Source: Leisingera caerulea DSM 24564
GTDB taxonomy: Bacteria > Pseudomonadota > Alphaproteobacteria > Rhodobacterales > Rhodobacteraceae
DNA: 64,000 nt
Reading direction: 5' to 3'
NCBI RefSeq assembly: GCF_000473325.1
Contig: NZ_KI421513.1
Span: 3,357,217-3,421,216 of the forward strand
The notes under the pieces are model-generated. The model was not told the DNA's origin. It saw only the letters and a program-made list of their open reading frames with translations, and did no database searches. The position numbers and the translations under genes are program-made. Below, one piece after another: positions 47,381 through 55,335 of this stretch. Every line of letters starts with the position of its first letter. Within the stretch, counting starts at the first letter, position 1.

Positions 47381-47881
47381 TCAGGCGGTCTTGCCCAGAC
47401 GCTCCAGCAGCTTGTCGTTGACCAGCGGGCTGACGAACTTGGACACGTCGCCGTCCAGCCGGGCGATTTCCTTGACCAGCTTGGAGGCAATCGCCTGATG
47501 CCGTGCCTCGGCCATCAAGAACACCGTCTCGATCGAGCTGTCGAGCGCCCGGTTCATGCCGACCATCTGGAATTCATACTCGAAATCGGCCACCGCCCGC
47601 AGGCCGCGCACGATGATCTGGGCGCCGACGTCGCGGGCGCAGTCGATCAGGAGGTTCTCAAACGGATGCGCGACGATCTCGGTGCCGGTCTCTTCGCTGA
47701 GCTTGGCGCATTCCGCTTCGATCATGCCAACCCGCTCCTCCAGACCGAATAGCGGGCCCTTGTCGCGGTTGATCGCCACGCCGATGACCAGCTTGTCCAC
47801 CAGGGCGCTGGCGCGTCGGATGATGTCGATGTGCCCGATGGTGATCGGGTCGAAGGTGCCGGGATACAGACCTACACGCAT
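47381..47881 (-). CDS. coaD: Phosphopantetheine adenylyltransferase
   Basis: Fourth step of coenzyme A synthesis, forming dephospho-CoA. The 166-residue nucleotidyltransferase has GLYPGTFDPITIGHIDII with the (H/T)xGH motif and IIVRGLRAVADFEYEFQM. The family is about 160 residues. It starts 120 bases downstream of the CBS gene. Confidence 0.97.
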   Translation of the reverse strand: MRVGLYPGTFDPITIGHIDIIRRASALVDKLVIGVAINRDKGPLFGLEERVGMIEAECAKLSEETGTEIVAHPFENLLIDCARDVGAQIIVRGLRAVADFEYEFQMVGMNRALDSSIETVFLMAEARHQAIASKLVKEIARLDGDVSKFVSPLVNDKLLERLGKTA

Positions 47882-48001
47882 GGGCGGCCTCCTGCCTTGT
47901 CAGAATTTCTGCGCACGCAAACACATTTGCGGCTGGCAATGCAAGGGGGCAGAAATACGGACACCCCGCCCGCGGCAAGGCCCCCAATGCCCGCCTGCGG
48001 C

Positions 48002-48436
48002 TCAGTGCCCCATGATCATGTCCTGCAGCGCGTCCTTCTCCATCGCCACCTGCGCCAGCTGCGCCTTCACCGCATCGCCAAGAGTCACGATTCCCACAAG
48101 TTTTCCGTCCTCGACCACCGGCATGTGGCGGAACCGCCCCTCTGTCATCTGCTGCAGCAGCTCGCCCACATTGGACTGGGTGGTGCAGGTCACCAGCTCG
48201 CGCGTCATATAGCCGCTGACCGGCTGATCCAGGCAGCTGGCGCCTTCTTTCGACAGCTCCCGCACAATGTCGCGCTCTGACAGGATGCCCTCCGGCGTTT
48301 CGCCATCCGCGGAAACCACCACGGTGCCGAACCGGTTGTCCGACATCACTTTTGCCGCCTCGGCCACGCTTGCGTCCGGCTTCACTGTCACGACGCCGGT
48401 GCTGGCTTTGGATTTCAAAATGACCTGAACAAGCAT
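48002..48436 (-). CDS. Tandem CBS-domain protein
   Basis: A 144-residue soluble protein made of two CBS domains (about 8-65 and 75-132), a Bateman module that usually binds adenine nucleotides or NAD. Typical motifs are DNRFGTVVVSADGETPEGIL, SERDIVREL and FRHMPVVEDGKLVGIVTLGD. There is no attached effector domain, so it may regulate a partner. Stand-alone CBS proteins of this size are common and mostly unassigned. Confidence 0.9.
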   Translation of the reverse strand: MLVQVILKSKASTGVVTVKPDASVAEAAKVMSDNRFGTVVVSADGETPEGILSERDIVRELSKEGASCLDQPVSGYMTRELVTCTTQSNVGELLQQMTEGRFRHMPVVEDGKLVGIVTLGDAVKAQLAQVAMEKDALQDMIMGH

Positions 48437-48491
48437 ACGGCAAACCTCCGAAATATTATTGCGTTACAGCAAGGTTTGCCGCAACGCAGCT

Positions 48492-49388
48492 TCAAGTCAA
48501 GGATTCCAGCCGGGCCACCTCGTCGCGGATGCCCTTGGACAAGGCCTGGGCAAACCGGTTCAGCCGCTCGCTGCGCTGGTCGCCCTGGTGGCGCACCAAA
48601 TGGAAGCTGCGGGTCAGGCTCACCTTGTCGGTCAGGATTTTGCGCAGCATCCGGTGGGCTGGCAGGCTGAAGTCATGCGCCACGCAGACCGCCGTTCCCT
48701 GCGCCGCCATCTTGATCTGCACGGAAACCGAATTGGAGGCCAGCGCCACCCGCTCCACCCCGATGTCGTTCAGGTAATCCAGTTCCTTGTCGAAGATCAT
48801 GTCCGGAATATAGCCGATCATCTTGTGGCCCTTCAGGTCCTCCAGCTTTTCGATCGGCGTATGCTCCTTCAGGTAATGGCGCGAGGCCACCAGATGCAGC
48901 CGGTAGTCGCAGATCTTCTGCACCAGCAGCTTGCCCGCGGTCGGGGCGCTGACAGTCACCGCCATATCCGCCTCGCGGCGGCTGAGGTTGATGACCCGCG
49001 GCAGGGCCACGATCTGAATGTCCAGGTCCGGATTTTCCTCTGATATCTGCGCGCAGACCTGCGGCAGAAGGTAATTGGCGGCGCCATCAGGCGCGCCGAT
49101 GCGGATCTGGCCGGACATTGTGTCGCTCGGCCCGCTCAGCGCCTCGGTGCCGGCCCGCATCGCCTGCTCGGCCGCTTCCGCATGGACCAGCAGCCGGTCG
49201 CCGGCGGCGCTGAGCGCATAGCCCTGCGGCGATTTCACGAACAGCGGGGTCTCCAAGGCGGCCTCGAACCGGGCGATGCGTCGGCCGACGGTGGCAGGGT
49301 CCATCTTGAGGATACGGCCGGCGCCCGACAGGCTTGCCTCCCGTGCCACTGCCAAAAACACTTTCATATCATCCCACTGCGGATCCAT
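48492..49388 (-). CDS. LysR-family transcriptional regulator divergent from mmsA
   Basis: A 298-residue regulator with an N-terminal HTH (1-60: VFLAVAREASLSGAGRIL then DPATVGRRIARFEAAL) and a substrate-binding domain (about 90-290). Its divergent placement and the palindrome at 49413-49429 between the genes suggest it controls mmsA and itself. The inducer is probably a valine-catabolism intermediate by context only. Confidence 0.88.
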   Translation of the reverse strand: MDPQWDDMKVFLAVAREASLSGAGRILKMDPATVGRRIARFEAALETPLFVKSPQGYALSAAGDRLLVHAEAAEQAMRAGTEALSGPSDTMSGQIRIGAPDGAANYLLPQVCAQISEENPDLDIQIVALPRVINLSRREADMAVTVSAPTAGKLLVQKICDYRLHLVASRHYLKEHTPIEKLEDLKGHKMIGYIPDMIFDKELDYLNDIGVERVALASNSVSVQIKMAAQGTAVCVAHDFSLPAHRMLRKILTDKVSLTRSFHLVRHQGDQRSERLNRFAQALSKGIRDEVARLESLT

Positions 49389-49412
49389 TGGCCCCGGGTC
49401 CTCCGTTCTCCT

Positions 49413-49429
49413 GTTAACGCTGCGTTAAC
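49413..49429. promoter_or_regulatory. 17-base perfect palindrome between lysR and mmsA
   Basis: GTTAACGC-T-GCGTTAAC has 8-base arms and one central base. It lies 25 bases before the LysR start and 97 before mmsA. It also fits TTAA-N7-TTAA, the CtrA pattern (49414-49428), so a LysR operator, a CtrA site or a site for the same factor that binds upstream of gap (shared GTTAACGC) are all open. Confidence 0.6.
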
Positions 49430-49525
49430 CTTTTGCGTTCCTGCAAAGCCTCTTTGAAATGTTTCCCCTTTTCCGATGTTTTTTGCAAGCCTACGATGAG
49501 GGCAACATGAACAGAGGAGGATCCG

Positions 49526-51025
49526 ATGCAAGAACTCGGCCACTTTATCAACGGCAAGATCGTCTCCGGCACCTCGGGCCGCTTTGACGATGTCTTCAAC
49601 CCGGCAACCGGTGAAGTGCAGTACAAATGCCCGATGGCAAGCGCTGACGAAACCACCGATGCCATCGAAAAAGCCGCGGCGGCGCAGCCCGCCTGGGGCG
49701 CCACCAACCCGCAGAAGCGCGCCCGCGTGATGATGGCGATGGTTGGCCTGATGAACCGCGACATGGACAAGCTGGCCGAGGCGCTGAGCCGCGAGCACGG
49801 CAAGACCATTCCGGACGCCAAGGGCGACCTGCAGCGCGGCCTGGAAGTGATCGAATACTGCGTCGGCGCGCCGCAGATGCTGAAGGGTGAATTCACCGAC
49901 AGCGCAGGCCCCGGCATCGACATGTACTCCATGCGCCAGCCGCTGGGCGTTGTCGGCTCGATCATGCCGTTCAACTTCCCGGCCATGATGCCGCTGTGGC
50001 ACGTCGGCCCGGCGCTGGCCTGCGGCAACGCCGTGGTGCTGAAACCCTCCGAACGCGACCCCTCCGTGCCGCTGATGCTGGCGGAACTGTTCGTCGAGGC
50101 CGGTCTGCCCGAAGGCGTGTTCCAGGTGGTGAACGGCGACCGCGAGGCGGTTGACACCATTCTGGACAGCGAAATCATCCAGGGCGTGTCCTTTGTGGGG
50201 TCCACCCCGATTGCGCAGTACATCTATTCCCGCGCCACCGCCAACGGCAAGCGCGCCCAGTGCTTCGGCGGCGCCAAGAACCACATGATCGTGATGCCCG
50301 ACGCCGATCTGGACCAGGCCGCTGACGCGCTGGTCGGCGCAGGCTTCGGCGCGGCAGGCGAACGCTGCATGGCAATCTCGGTTGCGGTTCCGGTCGGCGA
50401 GGAAACCGCCGACAAGCTGATCGAGAAGCTGATCCCGCGCATCGAAAAGCTGAAAGTCGGCCCCTACACTGCAGGCGACGATGTTGACCTGGGCCCGGTC
50501 GTGACCGCGGCTGCCAAGGACCGCATCCTGGGCCTGATCCAGTCCGGTGTCGATCAGGGCGCCAAGCTGGTGGTCGACAACCGCGACTTCAAACTGCAGG
50601 GCTACGAAGACGGCTTCTTTGTCGGCGCCCACCTGTTCGACCACGTCACCCCCGACATGGACATCTACAAGCAGGAAATCTTCGGCCCGGTGCTTTCCAC
50701 TGTGCGTGCGAGCACTTACGAGGAAGCGTTGAAGCTGGCGATGGATCACGAGTACGGCAACGGCACTGCGATCTTCACCCGCGACGGTGACACCGCGCGC
50801 GACTTTGCCTCTCGTGTGAACATCGGCATGGTGGGCATCAACGTGCCGATCCCGGTGCCGCTGGCCTACCACACCTTCGGCGGCTGGAAGAAGTCGATGT
50901 TCGGCGACCTGAACCAGCACGGCCCGGACAGCTTCAAGTTCTACACCCGCACCAAAACCGTGACCTCCCGCTGGCCCTCGGGCATCAAGGAAGGCGGCGA
51001 GTTCAACTTCAAGGCAATGGACTAA
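49526..51025 (+). CDS. mmsA: Methylmalonate-semialdehyde dehydrogenase (CoA-acylating)
   Basis: Converts methylmalonate semialdehyde to propionyl-CoA in valine (and malonate semialdehyde to acetyl-CoA) catabolism. The 499-residue aldehyde dehydrogenase has the catalytic Cys near 281 in GAAGERCMAIS, MPFNFPAMMPLWHVGPALA and the MmsA-type VGINVPIPVPLAYHTFGGWK. AGAGGAGG precedes the ATG. mmsB and two related enzymes lie 8 kb away. Confidence 0.96.
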   Translation: MQELGHFINGKIVSGTSGRFDDVFNPATGEVQYKCPMASADETTDAIEKAAAAQPAWGATNPQKRARVMMAMVGLMNRDMDKLAEALSREHGKTIPDAKGDLQRGLEVIEYCVGAPQMLKGEFTDSAGPGIDMYSMRQPLGVVGSIMPFNFPAMMPLWHVGPALACGNAVVLKPSERDPSVPLMLAELFVEAGLPEGVFQVVNGDREAVDTILDSEIIQGVSFVGSTPIAQYIYSRATANGKRAQCFGGAKNHMIVMPDADLDQAADALVGAGFGAAGERCMAISVAVPVGEETADKLIEKLIPRIEKLKVGPYTAGDDVDLGPVVTAAAKDRILGLIQSGVDQGAKLVVDNRDFKLQGYEDGFFVGAHLFDHVTPDMDIYKQEIFGPVLSTVRASTYEEALKLAMDHEYGNGTAIFTRDGDTARDFASRVNIGMVGINVPIPVPLAYHTFGGWKKSMFGDLNQHGPDSFKFYTRTKTVTSRWPSGIKEGGEFNFKAMD

Positions 51026-51044
51026 CCTCCTGCCCCTGAACAGT

Positions 51045-51073
51045 AAAGGCCCCGGAAATCCCGGGGCCTTTTT
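51045..51073 (+). terminator. Terminator after mmsA
   Basis: AAAGGCCCCGG / CCGGGGCCTTT stem with a 5-base loop and TTTTT tail. Confidence 0.95.
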
Positions 51074-51089
51074 CGTCTTCCGCCACCGT

Positions 51090-52727
51090 TCACTCCACCG
51101 GCAGTCCCGCCGTCTGCAAGCTTTCCAGCCAGATCCGGCGGTTCTCCGGATGGTTCTTGCTGCCCTCGAATTGCTTGCGCATCGCTGCGACCGACAGCTT
51201 CGGATTGATCGCCAGTGCCGCCTCGACCGCCGCCTGCGCCTCTTGGCTGCGCTCCAAACGCGCGAGATTGGCCGCCCGCAGCAGCTGGGCATAGACCTGC
51301 CACACCGGGCCTTTTGCCACCGCCCGCATCTGCCGCGCGGCCTCCAGCGCTTCTTCGTAGCGCCCGAGGTGGAACAGGATATGGCCCTTATAGAAATACA
51401 TCGCATGCAGCAGCGGATCGCGCGGGCTGAGCCGGATTGCCATTTCGATCTCAGGCAGCGCGCGCTCTTGCAGGCGGAACCAGTCCAGCGTGTGAGCCAG
51501 CTCCAGCCGGATACGGGCGTCATTGGGGTTAAGCTCCGCCGCGCGCTCCAGATTGGCGATTGCGGGCTCAGCCTCGCCTGTGAACCGGTAGATATAGCCA
51601 AGCGCTGCATGGGCCTGCGGGTCGCTGCCGTCCAGGCGGATCGCGGCCTGCGCGGCAGCAATCGCCTGATCCAGCACCGCGCGCCCCTCCGCCGCCCAGC
51701 CGTGGAAGAACAGCGTTCCCAGCGCCCGCGCTTCGAGGCTGCGGGCAGCGGCAAAGCCCGGATCCTCGGCTGCAGCCAGCCGCGCCAGCCGCACCGCCTC
51801 CGTTTGCGCCTCGGCAGTCAGGATGCCCTGCTGAAACCGGCCCCGCAGGAACAGATCCCAGGCCCCCGGATCATCCGTCGGCCGGGCGGTCAGCGCCGCT
51901 GCCTGCGACAGCACGATCTCCGGCAACAGCCGGCCTGCGATGGCGCGGGTGATCTCATCCTGGATGGCAAATACCCCGGCCGGCTCCCGCTCGAATTGTT
52001 CGGACCAGACAGTGCGCCCCTCCGGCAGGCTGGCCAGCTCTGCCGTGATCCGTATCCGTCCCTCGTCCCGGCGGACACTGCCGCGCAGCGCATGAGAAAC
52101 CCCCAGATCGCGCGCGGCCCGCAGCTGGGCCGCCGGATCATCCGGGTAAGACCGCATTGTCGCCGCTGAAATCACGAACAATTCCCTGAACCGGGCAAGA
52201 TGGGTTGTCAGATCCTCGGTCAGACCGTCGGCGAAATACGGCTCCACGCCCTGCCCGTCCAGGATTTCAAACCGAAGAACCGCGAGCGAAGGCCTTGAAT
52301 CGATAGCGGAATTCTGCGCTGGCCACAGCCAGAACAAGGCCGCAACCAGCAGAACAGCCATGGCCGCAAACGCAGCCGCCAGCCCCGGGCGCTTACGGCC
52401 CCTGGCGGCGGCAGGCGGCATACAACTCTTCACATCGGCAACAAAGCGGTAGCCGCGTTTGGGAAATGTTTTGACATAGCGCTGCCGGGCGCCGTCATCC
52501 CCCAATGCGCGCCGCACCGAGCGGATCCGGGTGTTGAGCGCGGCATCGGTGATCGCCCGCCCCTGCCAGACGTCTGCGATCAGTTCATCCTTGCTGACAA
52601 CCCGCGCCCGGTTGCGGATCAAGACCTCCAGCAGCTGCAGCGCCTGCGGCTCCAGCGCAATCGGCCTTCCCCGCTTGCGCAGTCCGGCACCGGCTGGGTC
52701 GAACTCGAACTCATTAAACCTGTACAT
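51090..52727 (-). CDS. Winged-helix regulator with membrane anchor and TPR domain (CadC-like)
   Basis: A 545-residue protein. An OmpR/PhoB-type DNA-binding domain (about 1-100, with GLRKRGRPIALEPQALQLLE and YVKTFPKRGYRFVADV) is followed by one membrane helix (about 115-135). A TolB-N-like region follows (about 145-265, LAVLRFEILDGQGVEPYFAD) and then TPR repeats (about 285-520). This is the one-component CadC-like layout found beside adenylate-cyclase-type ToxR relatives; its signal and targets are unknown. The secreted-protein gene is divergent 149 bases away and may be its target. Confidence 0.85.
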   Translation of the reverse strand: MYRFNEFEFDPAGAGLRKRGRPIALEPQALQLLEVLIRNRARVVSKDELIADVWQGRAITDAALNTRIRSVRRALGDDGARQRYVKTFPKRGYRFVADVKSCMPPAAARGRKRPGLAAAFAAMAVLLVAALFWLWPAQNSAIDSRPSLAVLRFEILDGQGVEPYFADGLTEDLTTHLARFRELFVISAATMRSYPDDPAAQLRAARDLGVSHALRGSVRRDEGRIRITAELASLPEGRTVWSEQFEREPAGVFAIQDEITRAIAGRLLPEIVLSQAAALTARPTDDPGAWDLFLRGRFQQGILTAEAQTEAVRLARLAAAEDPGFAAARSLEARALGTLFFHGWAAEGRAVLDQAIAAAQAAIRLDGSDPQAHAALGYIYRFTGEAEPAIANLERAAELNPNDARIRLELAHTLDWFRLQERALPEIEMAIRLSPRDPLLHAMYFYKGHILFHLGRYEEALEAARQMRAVAKGPVWQVYAQLLRAANLARLERSQEAQAAVEAALAINPKLSVAAMRKQFEGSKNHPENRRIWLESLQTAGLPVE

Positions 52728-52876
52728 CGCGGTCCAAAGCCCCTCCAGACCGCGATTGTCATCTAAAAATCAGAAAAAGTCATCCGGTTATCAAGCTTAT
52801 ACAGCAGCGCCCCTCCAGGCTGGAACGGCAGACACGCACCGTCTCAGACACCAGATCCCAACGGGGGGAGGACACT

Positions 52877-53293
52877 ATGACAGCCCGAACTTTGATGATT
52901 GCAGCCGCCGCAGCCGCAGCCCTGGCCGGCGCCGCCACGGCCGAAACCGAGCTTCAGGCAGCACTGAACAGCGGCGGCAGCGCGCTAAGCAGTGACGAGA
53001 TCGCAGAGCTGTTGGTCGGCAAGGCTGTCACCGCAAGGGCCGGCAGCAAGACCTTCCGCTTCTACTATGACGCCGGCAACCAGCTCTTCGGGGAGCTGCA
53101 GGGCGGCGGCTGGTCCGGGGCCGGCGCCTATGCCATCACCGATGGCAACCAGATCTGCGTCTCGATGCCCAAGGACGGCGGGCGCTACCGCTGCCTGACC
53201 TTGGTCCGCACCGGCGGCACGGTCCGTAAATACAGCGCCGAGGGCAAGGCCTCCTTCGAAATCCTGGCGGCAGAGGACGCGCGGGGGCTGTGA
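52877..53293 (+). CDS. Small secreted protein of unknown function
   Basis: A 138-residue protein with a signal peptide (1-22, AAAAAALAGAATA). The mature part is a beta-rich domain with FRFYYDAGNQLFGELQGGGW and NQICVSMPKDGGRYRCL, two Cys that could form a disulphide. I do not recognise the family. GGGGGGAGG precedes the ATG at good spacing. It is divergent from the TPR regulator and precedes the desaturase gene by 169 bases. Confidence 0.75.
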   Translation: MTARTLMIAAAAAAALAGAATAETELQAALNSGGSALSSDEIAELLVGKAVTARAGSKTFRFYYDAGNQLFGELQGGGWSGAGAYAITDGNQICVSMPKDGGRYRCLTLVRTGGTVRKYSAEGKASFEILAAEDARGL

Positions 53294-53462
53294 ACCGGCA
53301 GGCCTGATCGCGCGGGAGACTGTTGCGCGGCGCCTCAAAATGACGGCAATCCGGCCCTGACGCCACAAAATGCCGTGAAAATAGGGGTTCCGGCCCGTTT
53401 TTGCTTGTTCCGCGACGTAAGTCGTCTATCCGGTCAGCAACGGACAAACAGACGGCAGGCGC

Positions 53463-54497
53463 ATGAGCAAGACACCCGACCCCATCCAGCCGCAGGCGGC
53501 TGCAAGAACCGCCCGCGACTGGGTTAAGATCCTGGCCCAATACCGCGAACCGGACCACCTGCGCAGCGCCTTCGAACTGGCGGTGACGGTTGTGCCGTTC
53601 CTGCTGCTCTGGGCCCTGGCCTGGTGGTCGCTGTCGGTCAGCTACTGGCTGACGCTTGTTCTGTCCGTCTGTATCGCCGCCTTCCTGCTGCGCCTGTTCA
53701 CTATCCAGCACGACTGCGGCCACGGCTCCTTTTTCACCAACCGCCATCTGAGCGACTGGGTGGGCCGTGTCATCGGGGTGCTGACCCTGACGCCCTATGA
53801 CGTCTGGCGCCGCACCCATTCGATCCACCACAGCACCCACGGCAACCTGGGCAAACGCGGTATGGGCGACATTCACACGATGACCGTGGCGGAATACCGT
53901 GCCGCAAGCCGCTGGGAGCGGCTGGTCTACCGGCTCTACCGCCACCCGGTGACCCTGTTCGGCATCGGCCCCGGATACCTGTTCTTCCTGCAGAACCGCA
54001 TCCCCTACGGCCTGACCGGCCAGGCCCGCTACTGGATCAGCGCCATGGGCACCAATGCAGCGATCCTCGCGGCGCTGGGGCTGATCTGGTATTTCGGCGG
54101 GCTGATGCCGCTCTTGCTGATCTTCCTGCCCGCCACTCTGATTGCGGCAACAGCCGGCCTGTGGCTGTTCTATGTGCAGCATCAGTTCGAAACCACGCAA
54201 TGGACCCACGACGAGGACTGGCAGCTGCATGATGCCGCCCTGCACGGCAGCTCGCATTATGTGCTGCCGCCGGTGCTGCAATGGCTCAGCGCCAATATCG
54301 GCATCCACCACGTGCACCATCTCTACAGCCGGATCCCGTTCTACCGCCTGACCGAGGTTCTGCGCGACCACGCTGAACTCGCCGAGGGCAACCGGATGAC
54401 CATCCGCGAAAGCCTGGCCAACGCCCGGCTGCACCTGTGGGACGAAGACAGCTGCCGGCTGCTGTCCTTTGCCCAGGCCCGCCGGCTTTACGCCTGA
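53463..54497 (+). CDS. Membrane fatty-acid desaturase
   Basis: A 344-residue acyl-lipid desaturase. Three His boxes for the di-iron site are present: QHDCGHGSFF (box 1), HSIHHSTHGN (box 2) and GIHHVHHLYSRIP (box 3), with four membrane helices between. This is the plant/cyanobacterial DesA-like type rather than a soluble acyl-ACP desaturase. The double-bond position cannot be told. It probably adjusts membrane fluidity. Confidence 0.92.
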   Translation: MSKTPDPIQPQAAARTARDWVKILAQYREPDHLRSAFELAVTVVPFLLLWALAWWSLSVSYWLTLVLSVCIAAFLLRLFTIQHDCGHGSFFTNRHLSDWVGRVIGVLTLTPYDVWRRTHSIHHSTHGNLGKRGMGDIHTMTVAEYRAASRWERLVYRLYRHPVTLFGIGPGYLFFLQNRIPYGLTGQARYWISAMGTNAAILAALGLIWYFGGLMPLLLIFLPATLIAATAGLWLFYVQHQFETTQWTHDEDWQLHDAALHGSSHYVLPPVLQWLSANIGIHHVHHLYSRIPFYRLTEVLRDHAELAEGNRMTIRESLANARLHLWDEDSCRLLSFAQARRLYA

Positions 54498-54645
54498 CGC
54501 CCTGACCCGCTGCGGGCGGCAGAAAATTGCCGCCCGGGGCTACACAAACCCGTGAGGCGCTGCCGCAGCGCTTTGACACCTCTGGAAATTCCCGTGCCGG
54601 TGATTATCTTCGCCGGAGTTTTTGAGCAGCACGGTAGAGGAAACA

Positions 54646-55248
54646 ATGACAAAACCCCGTATCACCCGCCGCGCCACCCTGATGGGCCTGGGCGTCACCC
54701 TGGCCACCCCCGCCATCCTGCGCGCGCAATCGACCGACGCCTTCCCGCAGAACGAGCCGGCCATCCGTGAAGAGGTTCCGGTGCAGCGCAATGTCTCCGC
54801 CTTCTCGCAGCAGAACTGGCAGGATCATTTCGACACGCTGGGCAAGGGCTGCCTGCTGGCCGACATCAGCTCCCGGGCGCTGCATTACTGGGGCCCGGAC
54901 GGCGAAACCTACCGCCTGTTCCCCTCCTCTGTGCCGATGACCGAAGAGCTGACCAAGCGCGGTTACTCCAAGATTGTGCGCAAGGCGGAAAACCCCAGCT
55001 GGACCCCGACCCAGTCGATGCGCGAGCGTGACCCCACGCTGCCGGCGCGCGTCGAAGGCGGCGCCCCGGGCAACCCGCTGGGCACCCGTGCGATGTATCT
55101 GGACTGGCCTGCCTACCTGGTGCACGGCACCCACGACACCCGCAAGATCGGCCGCCAAAGCTCCTCCGGCTGCATCGGTCTCTATAACCAGCACGTTGAG
55201 GAACTGTACGAGCTGGTGCAGGTCGGCACGCAGGTCCGGCTGCTGTAA
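54646..55248 (+). CDS. L,D-transpeptidase (YkuD family)
   Basis: Forms 3-3 cross-links or attaches proteins to peptidoglycan. The 200-residue protein has a Tat-like signal (TRRATLMGLG, 7-16) ending at AQS, then a YkuD domain with the catalytic H160GTHD and SSSGCIGLY (Cys176). I chose ATG 54646 because GAGGAAAC precedes it; an in-frame ATG at 54622 lies before that site. The active-site Arg after Cys is Gly-Leu here (GCIGL against GCIRM), a small variant. Confidence 0.9.
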   Translation: MTKPRITRRATLMGLGVTLATPAILRAQSTDAFPQNEPAIREEVPVQRNVSAFSQQNWQDHFDTLGKGCLLADISSRALHYWGPDGETYRLFPSSVPMTEELTKRGYSKIVRKAENPSWTPTQSMRERDPTLPARVEGGAPGNPLGTRAMYLDWPAYLVHGTHDTRKIGRQSSSGCIGLYNQHVEELYELVQVGTQVRLL

Positions 55249-55280
55249 TCCAGGCCGCAACCCGACAAAGCCGAAAAAGA

Positions 55281-55313
55281 AAGAGGGAGCGCCGTCCTTA
55301 CGGCGCTCCCTTT
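55281..55313. terminator. Terminator between L,D-transpeptidase and glycosyltransferase genes
   Basis: GGGAGCGCCG / CGGCGCTCCC, a 10-bp perfect stem with loop TCCTTA; TTT follows on plus and CTCTTTCTTTTTC on minus, so it can end both convergent transcripts. Confidence 0.85.
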
Positions 55314-55335
55314 GCATTTCCCGGCAGCAGCGGCT

